In this document: positions 34,910-48,461 of the stretch, one piece after another | Position numbering within the stretch: position 1 is the first letter of the stretch | How the letters are laid out: each line of letters begins with the position of its first letter | Source of the DNA: JAHJQZ01 sp963676075 | Lineage (GTDB): Bacteria; Pseudomonadota; Alphaproteobacteria; Rhizobiales; Devosiaceae | Assembly (NCBI GenBank): GCA_963676075.2 | Contig: CAXXNZ010000013.1 | Location: 248,001 to 312,000, forward strand | Reading direction: 5' to 3' | DNA: 64,000 nt | Notes under the pieces: model-generated | Seen by the model: the letters and a program-made list of their open reading frames with translations, nothing else | Databases searched by the model: none | What the model was told of the DNA's origin: nothing | Position numbers and translations under genes: made by a program

Positions 34910-35801
34910 GTGGTACTACACGGCAACACCGGAGGCGCGGCAGGAATACGACGCCTTTGGCCCCTGGGTTCGTGCTGTTGGCTCCGAAAATGAGATGCCA
35001 CCGCGCTTCCGCGCCGCATGGACGGAGATCAGCGACGCGCGCTTCGTCTTCAAGCTGCCGATCAGGGCTGACAGGCGCGACGTGCGGCCCGGCATGGATC
35101 TTTACGACATGGTCCTGGCGGTCGACGATACCGGGCTGACGGTTCTGCGTATCATCGGCGAGGGGATCGACCGGCGCTATATCGCCTGGGCCGAGGCCGT
35201 TGGCCTATCGTTCTTCACCGACCTGCTCGATGGTCGATGGTCCTTGCTGCTCAGCGACGGCACCCGGCTCGACGCCAACTACAACACTGTTTCGGCGCAT
35301 CATTTCACCGCGCTCGGTACGTTCATCCGGCAAAAGCTCTCCCCTGACGATACGCCAAAAGAGCCTTCTTCCATGTCCGCGTCCGCGCCGATCAAGGACC
35401 TGTTTTATCGCAATCAGGCCCGGACGGTGCGGACCGGCGGCGGTGGCGCGGCGCGCGTGCTCCACTTCGAACCGCGCGACCGGCTGTGCCGCGATGACGC
35501 CAATCGCCGCCGCCTGAGCTCCGGCCTTCTCGTCCTCGACGCCGGCGATGCCCTCGTCATTGTCGATCGTGGCGTCCCGGCGCGCGGGTTGTTTCATCCC
35601 ACTTACGCGGCGCGGCAGCTGTTCCTGCCCTATCAGCGGCTGACCGGATTCAGCTTCACCCCGGCTGAAGCGGGCGGTCGCCGCTTCGCGCACCTGGTCC
35701 TTGAGGCGGGTGGGCAGACCGTGCCGCTTGCCTGTCTGGATCGGCTCGATGACATCATCGCCCATCTGTCGGCGCGCGGCGTATCTTCAAGGCAGCCCTG
35801 A
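34872..35801 (+). CDS. Hypothetical protein with two possible PH-like halves
   Basis: 309 residues, not recognised. There is no signal peptide or membrane helix. The N-terminal half has a beta-rich run (LYDMVLAVDDTGLTVLRII, ... WSLLLSDGTRLDANYN). After a linker (~155-170), a second half shows similar alternation (SGLLVLDAGDALVIVDRG, ... FAHLVLEAGGQTVPLACLDR). Both halves could be bacterial PH-type domains; this is inference from pattern only. ATG 34872 lies inside the MarR gene with GGAG 7 bases upstream; the longer frame upstream is antifunctional overlap. Translational coupling suggests a shared role. Confidence 0.75.
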   Translation: MFTQAKTPPPAREWYYTATPEARQEYDAFGPWVRAVGSENEMPPRFRAAWTEISDARFVFKLPIRADRRDVRPGMDLYDMVLAVDDTGLTVLRIIGEGIDRRYIAWAEAVGLSFFTDLLDGRWSLLLSDGTRLDANYNTVSAHHFTALGTFIRQKLSPDDTPKEPSSMSASAPIKDLFYRNQARTVRTGGGGAARVLHFEPRDRLCRDDANRRRLSSGLLVLDAGDALVIVDRGVPARGLFHPTYAARQLFLPYQRLTGFSFTPAEAGGRRFAHLVLEAGGQTVPLACLDRLDDIIAHLSARGVSSRQP

Positions 35802-35864
35802 GGGTCGGTTCTTGTCATGCGGCGACCAGCGTTATAGAACATAGCAAGAACAAACGAGCTGGTC

Positions 35865-36266
35865 ATGAACACGACCAATTATTACAACACCCTGATTGAA
35901 GTGTCCGCCGATTGTCCCGCCAGTTCCGGCAACGTTCCCGGCCGCGCCGGCACGGTGGCGTTGATGCAATACCGTTTCCTCAGTGAGCGCCCCTATGAGT
36001 TTACCAGCGATAACCTGTTGGTTGCCGTTGCGGCCGAGCGCCAGGGGCGGGGCGCCGACGAGTGGGCGGAGATGAAGGCTGAGCTGTTTTCGCGGCCGCA
36101 GCCCTGTCTGAGGACCTCGCCGCTGGTCAAAAACTTCGGGTGGGGCTTGCATCACGACGACAAGGGGCGCGTGGCGCTTGTCGACAGCGCCGGCCCGGAT
36201 TATCGGCGGCTCATGGGTGATGAAGGCACTGCCAAGACGCCCGGTATGCGGTCGAAGCGGGGGTGA
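35865..36266 (+). CDS. DUF6157 family protein
   Basis: 133 residues. The pattern TLIEVSADCPASSG, VALMQYRFL, RPYEFTSDNLLV, PQPCLRTSPLVKNFGWGLHHDDKGRVAL and the terminal MRSKR match the small cytosolic DUF6157 family, as far as I remember it. Function unknown. It follows the PH-like gene by 63 bp with its own region rich in A and T, so it may be separately transcribed. Confidence 0.8.
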   Translation: MNTTNYYNTLIEVSADCPASSGNVPGRAGTVALMQYRFLSERPYEFTSDNLLVAVAAERQGRGADEWAEMKAELFSRPQPCLRTSPLVKNFGWGLHHDDKGRVALVDSAGPDYRRLMGDEGTAKTPGMRSKRG

Positions 36267-36317
36267 GAACTGTCGCGCCGGCCCGTGCGGATCTGTCGTG
36301 GCGGACGAAAATCCCGA

Positions 36318-37940
36318 TCAGGCCACAGCCGTTTCCGGCCAGAACTGTGCGTCGCCAAGGAGTGTGTCGAGCGTGGCGATGTCGACGGGCCGGGAGATGT
36401 AATAGCCTTGGGCCATGGCAACATCGGGGTTGGCCCTGAGCGAGGACAGACGCCACAGCGTTTCGACCCCTTCGACAATCAGAACCTGCCCGGTCTTGGC
36501 GACCATTTCGATGGCGCTGTCCATCATGGCGTCCATCAGCGAGCCTTCCGGCGCCATGCCGAAGGAGCGGTCGAGCTTGACCCCATGGGTTCCGAGACCC
36601 GCCAAATAGCCGATGCTGGAATAACCCTCGCCGAAATCATCGATGAAGGTGAGGATTCCTGCTTTTTTCAGCCGTTCAATGGCAGCACGCGTACTTTCAA
36701 TGGGCAGCGCATCACTTTCGACAAGTTCGATGACCACCGTGAACCGGGACTTGTCTCTGAGGAAATCGGTGAACAGCTCCATCATCCAGTCCGGATCGAA
36801 GTCGGACGGAAAAATGTTGAAGTGCACATAGAGCGGGCGCGGAGCCTGGTTAAGACCACTCAATTCGCGATAGGCGCGATTGACGACCAGCCGCGTCAGC
36901 TTGCGCTGCAGACTGTATTTCTCGACGATCGGCAGGAAGGCACCGGGTGCGACCAGGGCACCGTCGTCATCGCGCCAGCGCACCAGCACCTCGACAGTGG
37001 TGATCTGGTTGGTCTTGAGATCGAGTATCGGCTGATAATGGCAGGCGATCGTTTGCGCCGACAAGCGCTTGCGAACGCGCGAGCTCAGCGACCACGACCG
37101 TTCGATGGGCCCTTTCAGCGCATAGGTCACCGCACCGGCAAGTGCGGCCGCAACGGCGATGGCGACAACGATCAGCCAGAAGAACCGGTCGATGATCGGT
37201 CCGATCGGCTCAATGACCGCCACGCAACCGGAACTGGTGGCATCGCAAAGCGTGGCGGAAAAGCCGGGGCCGAGGTTGATCCCCGACGCAGCGTCGTCGT
37301 CGAGACCGAGTATCTTGGCGTAAAAGCCCGTTGTTCCGTCGCGGTGCCAGAACTGGTCCGACGTGGAGTGCCAAACGGTTTCGTACATGATCCCATGAGG
37401 AACCTTGGTCAACAACGGCAAGTCCGGCACGACCAGCACGAAGTCGCCATATCCCATCAGCCAGTTGATGTTGTTCGGAAGCTTGAGCGCTTCGACGTCG
37501 AGCGTCCGCCAGACCTTGACCGCGTATGCTGACAGGGTTTCGGCATCGCCTTTACCGGCCTGATTGAGGAGGAAATCGGGCAAGCCCAATGCAACTGGTT
37601 TGGTGAACTGGCCCAGGTTGATCGAGCATTCGGCCAGCCCGTTGGGAGCGTAGATGATCTCATTGATGCGGTCCGGACGAAATGCAACGTCACGAAGCCA
37701 GTTCTGGAAAGGCTCGGAACACGGCGCCTCGCGGGGAGGTGCATCGAGGACCTTCATCGTGCCCAGGATATCTAGGGTGAAGTCCTCGAGACCCTCGATC
37801 GCTTCAGTGGCATGGCCCTCGACCTCCTTGTTGATCATCGCGATGCCGATGGAGGTAAAGGTGGCGAGAATAATAGCAAGACTCAGCGCAAACAGACTTG
37901 CAAAAAACAGCCGTGGACGGTGTCGTAGACCGACAATCAT
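36318..37940 (-). CDS. Membrane-bound EAL phosphodiesterase with periplasmic CSS-type sensor
   Basis: 540 residues: TM1 (~12-34), a periplasmic domain (~35-245) with several cysteines including ECS, TM2 (~250-272, FFWLIVVAIAVAAALAGAVTY), then a cytoplasmic EAL domain. This is the CSS-motif/EAL design in which periplasmic disulfide state controls c-di-GMP hydrolysis. The signature is EVLVRW (E317) rather than EALLRW. IDDFGEGYSS and EGVET are intact, so activity is likely. No GGDEF domain is present. It is a single gene, convergent with the DUF6157 gene. Confidence 0.9.
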   Translation of the reverse strand: MIVGLRHRPRLFFASLFALSLAIILATFTSIGIAMINKEVEGHATEAIEGLEDFTLDILGTMKVLDAPPREAPCSEPFQNWLRDVAFRPDRINEIIYAPNGLAECSINLGQFTKPVALGLPDFLLNQAGKGDAETLSAYAVKVWRTLDVEALKLPNNINWLMGYGDFVLVVPDLPLLTKVPHGIMYETVWHSTSDQFWHRDGTTGFYAKILGLDDDAASGINLGPGFSATLCDATSSGCVAVIEPIGPIIDRFFWLIVVAIAVAAALAGAVTYALKGPIERSWSLSSRVRKRLSAQTIACHYQPILDLKTNQITTVEVLVRWRDDDGALVAPGAFLPIVEKYSLQRKLTRLVVNRAYRELSGLNQAPRPLYVHFNIFPSDFDPDWMMELFTDFLRDKSRFTVVIELVESDALPIESTRAAIERLKKAGILTFIDDFGEGYSSIGYLAGLGTHGVKLDRSFGMAPEGSLMDAMMDSAIEMVAKTGQVLIVEGVETLWRLSSLRANPDVAMAQGYYISRPVDIATLDTLLGDAQFWPETAVA

Positions 37941-38334
37941 TGTGGCGCAGCCAATCAGGTTATCGAGCTCCGATCTGCCCTGCCGGAGTTCATTTCGATC
38001 TATTTTGAATAGAGCTCGACATAATGCCGGGTTAACAGTCGAGTGAAACCGGAAAAAGTGCCTAAAGAGAGCTTAATGGAGCAGTTTTTGCACCAAAGCA
38101 CCGCAATCCGGGCCCGGGGAAAGAAACGGGCACTGGCAAAGTGGGTCGAGCGATGGATGCTCGCAGCCAATTGAGATTGTTGGTTGGGGGCAATTTGGGT
38201 GCCACAAGCACTTTCGTTCGCGTGATGAGGGCGGCCCGCCAGTCATCGGAAAACACGGCAGCAGGCGTGCATGCCGCGCGGCAAGGTGTGGGGCGGATGG
38301 AAGCTTTGGAGAATTGCGCAGCTTGCGCCGGTGA
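37941..38334. other. Intergenic region between EAL and M23 genes, nothing recognised
   Basis: 394 bp between two same-strand genes. It should hold the EAL gene promoter in the AT-rich part 37980-38080. Short open frames on both strands (such as 38141-38434) have no ribosome site or familiar sequence and are not called. Confidence 0.5.
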
Positions 38335-40287
38335 TCAGCCGCTTGACGCGCCGCCGCCAGTGCTGGCCACGGTGACCGGCGCGGGGTCGCGGGCCATCAG
38401 GTCGCGGATCTGGGCGACTGTCTGTTCGAACTGATGCTGGGCGCTCGACGGTAGAGACTTGGCGCGCGGCAGCTTGACCGAGACCGGATCGACGAATCGT
38501 CCGTTGATCTTGATCTCGAAATGCAGATGATTGCCGGTCGAGATGCCGGTGGAGCCGACATAGCCGATGACCTGACCCTGGCGGACGCGCACCCCCGGCT
38601 CAATGCCCGCCGCGATCTTGCTCATGTGCCCATAGCCGGTTTCGTAGCCGTTGACATGCTTGAGCATGACGTAGCGGCCATAGCCGGACACCCATTGGGC
38701 CTTCTCGACGACGCCGTCGCCGGCCGCCATGATCGGCACGCCGTATGCGGTGCCGTAGTCGACGCCGGTGTGGAGTTTGTAGGTTCCGAACACGGGGTGC
38801 TTGCGATATCCGAAGCGCGACGAGATCCGGTAGTTGCTGGTCTGCAGCGGGTGGCGGTTGAGAAAGCGTTTCCCGGTCTGGCCGTCCGGATCGAAGAAAT
38901 CGACGCTGCCGTCATTGGAGCGGAAACGGAAGAACTCGCGCTTGGAATTGCCGATATTGAGCGCGACGTAGAGCAGGTCCTGATTGCCGCTCTCATCGGG
39001 CTCGGTCTGCAGCAGGGCGATCGAGTCGCCAACATCGACGCGCTTGGAAAGATCGAGGTCATACGCATAAAGCGCGATGATCTGCTCGATCTCGGTGTCG
39101 CTGAGATTGTGCTTACGGCCGGTTTCCCAGATCGAGCGGTATATGGTCGGCAGGTTGTTGACGTTGACCTCTTCGGTGTCTTCCTCGGGGAAGACGATGT
39201 CCGGCGGCTTTGTGGCCAGCACGTAGCGCCCGCGATCCGTCAGGGCGACCGTCGCGACATGGGCGTCCTTGATATAGATGGACAGCCTGTAGGGGACGAC
39301 GGTGTCGGCTATGCGCGAGGGGCCGAACAGGATCCTCAGCCGCGCGCCTTTCGGCAGATCGGTCAGCGGATAGACATTGTGCAGGCTCGACTGGATGGCA
39401 TCGACCATGACCGGCGAGAAACCGTTGCGGGTCAAGGCCTCGCGCAGGGGTTCAGCCTGCTTCATGGTAACGATGCGCTCGGACCGGCCGATGCCTTCGG
39501 ATTCATCGCTCGTGGTCTTGGGCACGATCGTCATGTTCTCGACCACGCCCGGCAGATTGTCGCCGCCGGCAACACCGAGGTCGCGGAAGTCGGTATTGGT
39601 CGAGGCGTAAGACAGATAGGCTGCATCGCCGGCTTCGGAGAAGGCATTCTCGAAAGCCTGGCGCGCCAGATCCTTGGCGCGCGACTCCGTCATCTGCAAT
39701 TGCGGCACGTCACCCAAAGGCAAAGGCGTGCTCTTGACCTCCAGCTCGCCCTCGACATTGGCGCCGTAGATGTCGGTCGACACAGCGGTAGTGTCGATCG
39801 GGGTCTCCGCAGCGGCGGAATTGAGCAGAGCGATGGGATCGTAGGCCGGAATGTTTTCGGTCAGGGCCGTCGCTGAGGTGGCGAGCGTCGCCTTGAGGCG
39901 CGAGAAGGGCTGCATCCGGATTATCGAGCGGCCATCAACCGTTTCGCGGATCGAGGCTTCGACGGTCTCGAGCTCGGATCGGGTCAGGGCCACCGGCTTG
40001 ACCCGGTCTGTCTTCTCAAGCAGCGATGTCTGGCCAGAGGTCAGCGACGCCTGCGATGGCAGGGCATCGACAGCGGTGGAGAAGGTATCCTGGCCCTGGA
40101 AGGAGACATAAAGTCCGCCACCCATCAGCAATACCGACGTCAGTCCGGTCATCACCACGCCTGCCAGCCAGCTCAGGCTGATCTCGCGCCCGGCGGGCAG
40201 CTTGCCGTCTGTCACGTTCGGTTCGAGCGCAGGCGCGTCCTCGTAGCCCGCTGCCTTGAGCAGGGCGGCATGACGATTTCGCTGCAT
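38335..40287 (-). CDS. M23 family metallopeptidase (LytM-type murein endopeptidase)
   Basis: 650 residues. A cytoplasmic N-terminus (~1-38) is followed by one membrane helix (~40-62, LAGVVMTGLTSVLLMGGG), a long periplasmic region with a LysM-like segment (~430-460, TEIEQIIALYAYDLDLSKRVDVGD), and a C-terminal peptidase M23 domain. The zinc ligands are present: H506 and D510 (HTGVDYG), plus H587/H589 (HLHFEI), so it should be an active peptidoglycan endopeptidase. ATG 40287 is chosen because the family N-terminus (MQRNRHAALLKAAGYEDAPAL) begins there. The gene is divergent from the rrn operon. Confidence 0.92.
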   Translation of the reverse strand: MQRNRHAALLKAAGYEDAPALEPNVTDGKLPAGREISLSWLAGVVMTGLTSVLLMGGGLYVSFQGQDTFSTAVDALPSQASLTSGQTSLLEKTDRVKPVALTRSELETVEASIRETVDGRSIIRMQPFSRLKATLATSATALTENIPAYDPIALLNSAAAETPIDTTAVSTDIYGANVEGELEVKSTPLPLGDVPQLQMTESRAKDLARQAFENAFSEAGDAAYLSYASTNTDFRDLGVAGGDNLPGVVENMTIVPKTTSDESEGIGRSERIVTMKQAEPLREALTRNGFSPVMVDAIQSSLHNVYPLTDLPKGARLRILFGPSRIADTVVPYRLSIYIKDAHVATVALTDRGRYVLATKPPDIVFPEEDTEEVNVNNLPTIYRSIWETGRKHNLSDTEIEQIIALYAYDLDLSKRVDVGDSIALLQTEPDESGNQDLLYVALNIGNSKREFFRFRSNDGSVDFFDPDGQTGKRFLNRHPLQTSNYRISSRFGYRKHPVFGTYKLHTGVDYGTAYGVPIMAAGDGVVEKAQWVSGYGRYVMLKHVNGYETGYGHMSKIAAGIEPGVRVRQGQVIGYVGSTGISTGNHLHFEIKINGRFVDPVSVKLPRAKSLPSSAQHQFEQTVAQIRDLMARDPAPVTVASTGGGASSG

Positions 40288-40785
40288 GGCATTCACTGAA
40301 CGCGGTTCCCCGATGCGTATGGCTGGACAAAGTGACAGCTCGCAGGTTTGTGTCAATAAAAAGGGCGGTAATGTGACCCTGTCCCCCCAAGTGGCGCCTG
40401 CGCTGGGATATGCCGCAGATAGTGGCCCGCAACACCCTGCCCGAAACCGGAGATACATTGGCGCGGGCACCGCCGGTGTGCTGCGCGGATCGCAATCTCT
40501 TATATATAGGGTACGCGCACAGGACCCATGCTGGCGCCGACGCCAGGCGGAACTCGCTCCCTCCGCGCCCTTTCGGGCACCCGCTGCTGGGATTACCGGG
40601 GAAAACCTTCCCTGCGAGAGGTCTCAAAATGTCGAAACAGAAGAAACGGCCCGGAAAGCCGCGACAAAACAGCCGTTTTTGGCACAGTTCTAAAGTCGGT
40701 GACAGCGGCGCGAACAAAATCAGTCAATGAAAACAAAGTGATGAGGCCGTTTGAGAAAAAAACGTCACAATCATCCGAACTGGTG
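40288..40785. other. Intergenic region upstream of the rrn promoters
   Basis: About 500 bp with no supported gene. It contains the promoter of the M23 gene (reverse strand) and an AT-rich TATATATA stretch near 40500. The A-rich 40660-40780 segment could act as an UP element or Fis-type activation region for the rrn promoters; this is inference. Confidence 0.5.
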
Positions 40786-40814
40786 TTGACACCTCAGAGG
40801 GTGGCACCTATAAC
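40786..40814 (+). promoter_or_regulatory. rrn promoter P1
   Basis: -35 TTGACA (40786-40791), 17-bp spacer, -10 TATAAC (40809-40814). First of five tandem rRNA promoters; each -35 is preceded by GGTG. Confidence 0.82.
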
Positions 40815-40905
40815 CCGCCAGCGCTGCCGGAGACGGGGTCACACAGACCTTTCAAACCGCAGCTAACTGACTGAAAAAGAATATAGTTTTTCTCTCAGTT
40901 TGGTG

Positions 40906-40934
40906 TTGACAGGGTTCCTTGAGTTCACTAGATA
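40906..40934 (+). promoter_or_regulatory. rrn promoter P2
   Basis: -35 TTGACA (40906-40911), 17-bp spacer, -10 TAGATA (40929-40934). Followed by CACCGACGA, also seen after P4 and P5. Confidence 0.82.
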
Positions 40935-41075
40935 CACCGGCACCGACGAGACAGCGGCGCTTATGCGACAGGCTCTCGACGGTTTCCCAAATCGAGATCG
41001 TGACGTAAGGTTGCGTAGCTTGACGCGGGTGTTTTCGAGCCTTCGGTTTCGACTGAATGAACGGAAACAAGGGTG

Positions 41076-41104
41076 TTGACATGCAGTTCTGCAAGTCTTA
41101 CACA
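41076..41104 (+). promoter_or_regulatory. rrn promoter P3
   Basis: -35 TTGACA (41076-41081), 17-bp spacer, -10 TACACA (41099-41104). It has the weakest -10 of the five. Confidence 0.65.
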
Positions 41105-41154
41105 CCCGGCCTAACCGATTGAAATTCAATTTGAAATTTCTTTCAGTTAGGGTG

Positions 41155-41183
41155 TTGACAGAGAATGATGAGTTCTCTAGAGA
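41155..41183 (+). promoter_or_regulatory. rrn promoter P4
   Basis: -35 TTGACA (41155-41160), 17-bp spacer, -10 TAGAGA (41178-41183), then CACCGACGA. Confidence 0.78.
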
Positions 41184-41327
41184 CACGCCACCGACGAGCC
41201 GGCGCCGCTAGCGCGACACTGGTTTGAAGGTGCTCCTGACCAAGCCTGCTGCGGTTCGCCGCAATGACTTGATAAGGAGGTTGTTTTCAAGAGTTTGGCG
41301 CGCTGCCAAATAAATGAAAACAGGGTG

Positions 41328-41356
41328 TTGACAGGCGGTTCCGCCGGTCATATAAC
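41328..41356 (+). promoter_or_regulatory. rrn promoter P5
   Basis: -35 TTGACA (41328-41333), 17-bp spacer, -10 TATAAC (41351-41356), then CACCGACGA. It is closest to the 16S gene, about 335 bp upstream of the mature 5' end. Confidence 0.85.
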
Positions 41357-41492
41357 CCGCCGGCACCGACGACGCCGGGCCTTACGGCCCCCACTGTTCG
41401 GTAGCTTCTCAAAAGGGCAGCATTTACTGCCGGGTCAACCGGCGATAAAGTACTGTTCCTTGACGCCTGCACCCGCAAGGGAGTTGGGGTCC

Positions 41493-41597
41493 GTTCTTTG
41501 ACAGTGTGAAGAAAAGAAGAAAGAGAAACGTGGACGGCGAGGTCCTTGCGGATTGGTCGAGAGACCGGTCAACAGACTTCGATGGGTGTACGTTTCT
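41493..41597 (+). promoter_or_regulatory. rRNA leader with boxA-like element and hairpin
   Basis: GTTCTTTGACA at 41493-41503 resembles boxA antitermination sites. An 8-bp inverted repeat AGAAACGT/ACGTTTCT (41524-41531, 41590-41597) follows. The first ten bases of the boxA-like site are exactly complementary to GTCAAAGAAC at 43564-43573 in the 16S-23S spacer. Confidence 0.55.
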
Positions 41598-41691
41598 TAG
41601 AGGTACATATAGTCATTCGCGCAGCGATGCGCAGTGACAGATGTGTGTCCTCGTCAATAGCAAACGTGCATGCGTCGACCAAGTCAGATAT

Positions 41692-43184
<1,493 letters not shown>

Positions 43185-43355
43185 TGAGCTTCAAACTTCG
43201 GTTTATCGCTCTTTCATTGGAACACATGCCAGCTAGTCAAAGCTGGCTTTGCGGGACTTCGCCGCCTTCGTTTCTCTTTCTTCACTTAAGCGACGTTTCA
43301 CGCGTCATTCGGCATGCCACACCAGGGCAATACCGGTACTCTGGCGCGATCCAGA

Positions 43356-43432
<77 letters not shown>

Positions 43433-43475
43433 CTCTTGCCGCAAGGCAGGACGAGTAGCGGCCAACTACCCTAAC

Positions 43476-43551
43476 GGGGCCATAGCTCAGTTGGGAGAGC
43501 GCGTGCTTTGCAAGCATGAGGTCGTCGGTTCGATCCCGTCTGGCTCCACCA
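43476..43551 (+). tRNA. tRNA-Ala (TGC anticodon)
   Basis: 76 nt including CCA. Acceptor GGGGCCA pairs with TGGCTCC. The anticodon loop TTTGCAA contains TGC. It follows tRNA-Ile by 43 bp. Confidence 0.97.
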
Positions 43552-43810
43552 TTTGTCGCTTAAGTCAAAGAACAAGGTTTGGCAGATACGTCCTCGCGGG
43601 CGATTTGCCCGATCATTTTCATTGTGAAGAGAAAATCACATTCCTTGCTTGACCCGTACCCCGGGGAGAGGAGCGTGATTTCGTGAATTGGTTTTTTTTG
43701 ATCTGACCGATCAAAACGCCGGACCACTCAAGGGTCCGGCAATCGTTCTGTCCGAGGACGGGATTTCTGAACAAGAGCGGAAATCACGTTGCGGATATAG
43801 AAAATGAGAG

Positions 43811-46530
<2,720 letters not shown>

Positions 46531-46605
46531 TTCTCATTTATCTATGTCCGTAACGGAACGTTCGGTCACACTAAGAAATCCAATTCACGTCAGTTGTTTT
46601 TTGCC

Positions 46606-46725
46606 GACCTGGTGGCTATTGCGAAGCGCCCAGAACACGATCCCATTCCGAACTCGACCGTTAAACGCTTCAGCGCCGATGGTACTTTGTCTTAAGGCAC
46701 GGGAGAGTAGGTCGCTGCCAGGTCT
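46606..46725 (+). rRNA. rrf: 5S ribosomal RNA
   Basis: About 119 nt. The terminal helix GACCTGG pairs with CCAGGTC. The loop A/B region CCCATTCCGAACTCGACCGTTAAACG is typical, and GATGGTACT is present. No tRNA-fMet follows; a terminator does. Confidence 0.94.
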
Positions 46726-46766
46726 GCCAAAAACAATTGCATCTCTTCACCATGGATGATTTCAAA

Positions 46767-46797
46767 ACCCCTCACCGGAAACGGTGAGGGGTTTTTT
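46767..46797 (+). terminator. rrn operon terminator
   Basis: Perfect 11-bp stem ACCCCTCACCG/CGGTGAGGGGT with a 4-base loop, followed by TTTTTT. Confidence 0.93.
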
Positions 46798-46926
46798 GTT
46801 TTGGATATCGCTTGTTGCGGGGATATTCGCGGGGACGCCTGCATATGGGGCGCCTCGCGGCATGATGGGTGTAGGCAGCACGCCGTCGTCCGGGATTGAT
46901 GTGCTTTTAGCTCAACCGCATCGCCC

Positions 46927-47301
46927 TCAGGTCAGGCGTGTGATCTCGATTGGGTCGCCCTCTTCGATCAGCGCCAGCTCGCGGACATCGCCAATGGCGT
47001 CGGCCCAGATGTTGCACGGCGCAGCCAGGCGGATTTCGGACTCCTGCGATAAAGGCGTCTTTCCGTAGCCGATGGCGATGGCGTGGCCCTGTGTCCAGAA
47101 GGCGATTTCGCCGCGCTCGACCACTGCTTTCGCGTCGGCCTCGCGGCCCGCATTGACTGGTACCGTGAAATAGACCTCTTCGCCCCAGCTCAGGGCCTTG
47201 CCGCGAATGGGCAGGGCCGCAAGGATTTGCTTTGCGGTCTCGGTTTTCCGCGTCATCACGACCAGTTGCACCGAGCCGGAGGTGATTGCCAGTTTTGTCA
47301 T
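46927..47301 (-). CDS. Cyclophilin-like fold protein (TM1367-like)
   Basis: 124 residues resembling the small cyclophilin-like family represented by Thermotoga TM1367. The pattern is TAKQILAALPIRGKALSWGEEVYFTVPV, then GEIAFWTQGHAIAIGYGKTP and a terminal IGDVREL segment. Family members adopt a cyclophilin beta-barrel, but prolyl isomerase activity is unproven. ATG 47301 is chosen from AGGAG 10 bases upstream; the longer frame lacks support. It is divergent from the LprI-like gene, with 86 bp between starts. Confidence 0.8.
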   Translation of the reverse strand: MTKLAITSGSVQLVVMTRKTETAKQILAALPIRGKALSWGEEVYFTVPVNAGREADAKAVVERGEIAFWTQGHAIAIGYGKTPLSQESEIRLAAPCNIWADAIGDVRELALIEEGDPIEITRLT

Positions 47302-47387
47302 TGCCGTCGTACTCCTATGGGCGAGTCGGCACAGGCTAGCCAATCCTTTGGTCTGGGCCAACAGAGTTGAACCGCAAGGAGGATGCT

Positions 47388-48407
47388 ATGAGACGCGGTT
47401 ATGTTTTGGTGGTGCTCGCGCTGGCCGCAACGCCCGTTTCAGCGGCGAGCTTTGATTGCAACAAGGCGGAAACACCGCTTGAACACGCTATTTGCGGTGA
47501 TCCTGCCTTGTCTCAGTCAGACACTGATATGGCCAAGGCGTTCTCCGCCGCGCGGCAGGCGCTCTCGTCCGATGCGTCAGCGCTGGTACTTGCCGGTCAG
47601 CGCGAGTGGGTCGATTTCGTCTCGCGTGCCTGCACCGACACCGCTGAACCGAAAACAACTGGAAGTTACGACGCCGACGGCGTGGCCTGCCTTACGAATC
47701 TGTACACCCAGAGGACCGAAATCCTCGGAAACATCGGAAAAGTCGACGGGCTCACTGTCTATTCCGTCGACAGTTATGACGTTGTGCGGGATCCTGATCC
47801 AGAAGGCTGGAACAAGGTGGCGACCACCGAAATTTCCTATGCCCAGATCGACGATACTGGTCCCGAGGCCTCGGCCTTCAACGCTTATGCGCAGTCGTTT
47901 GCATCGAAATCAGGTGTGCCCGAAGATTTCGGTGACGGCGAAGGCACAGCCGATTATGCCCAGACCATTGAGATCGCCGCGGTAACGCCGAAGCTGATCC
48001 GCCTCGCCATCAATGACTATTACTACGCCCATGGCGCCGCGCACGGCATGTATTCTCTTACCCACGGCCAATTCCTGCGCGGCCCCGGGCGCGCCCTGCA
48101 GGCGGCGGACATCTTTACCGGAGCGGACTGGGTCAATGAGCTGGCGCCGCTTGTCATCGACAGACTCAAGCAAGTCGCGGCAAGCGACTATGATGATGCC
48201 GAGGTGATCTGGGCGGAGCCTGCAGATGTTGCCGCGGCAATCGCCTCTCCCGACCGCTGGACTTTCTCCGCGGACGGCATCGGTTTCCAGTTCCAGCCCT
48301 ATGAGGTCGCCGCCTATGCCTACGGAGCACCGGAAGCGAAAATGACCTGGGAGGAATTGGACCCTTGGCTGCAGCCCGGCGCACAGGCGCTGCTGACTGA
48401 CGAATAG
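47388..48407 (+). CDS. Secreted protein with LprI-like and DUF3298 domains
   Basis: 339 residues. A signal peptide (~1-19, YVLVVLALAATPVSAA) is followed by a DUF1311/LprI-type domain (~20-110) with paired cysteines (FDCNKAETPLEHAICGDPALS), as in lysozyme-inhibitor-like proteins. The C-terminal half (~120-335) resembles DUF3298/RsiV: INDYYYAHGAAHGMYS and FQFQPYEVAAYAYGAPEAKMTWEEL. RsiV-type domains bind lysozyme in Gram-positives. Here the protein is periplasmic and may bind cell-wall material or lysozyme; that is inference. AGGAGG supports ATG 47388. Confidence 0.82.
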   Translation: MRRGYVLVVLALAATPVSAASFDCNKAETPLEHAICGDPALSQSDTDMAKAFSAARQALSSDASALVLAGQREWVDFVSRACTDTAEPKTTGSYDADGVACLTNLYTQRTEILGNIGKVDGLTVYSVDSYDVVRDPDPEGWNKVATTEISYAQIDDTGPEASAFNAYAQSFASKSGVPEDFGDGEGTADYAQTIEIAAVTPKLIRLAINDYYYAHGAAHGMYSLTHGQFLRGPGRALQAADIFTGADWVNELAPLVIDRLKQVAASDYDDAEVIWAEPADVAAAIASPDRWTFSADGIGFQFQPYEVAAYAYGAPEAKMTWEELDPWLQPGAQALLTDE

Positions 48408-48461
48408 ACAAAACCGGCACCCGTCTGACGGCGGGTGCCGGTGTCGGTTTTGCTACAGCGA

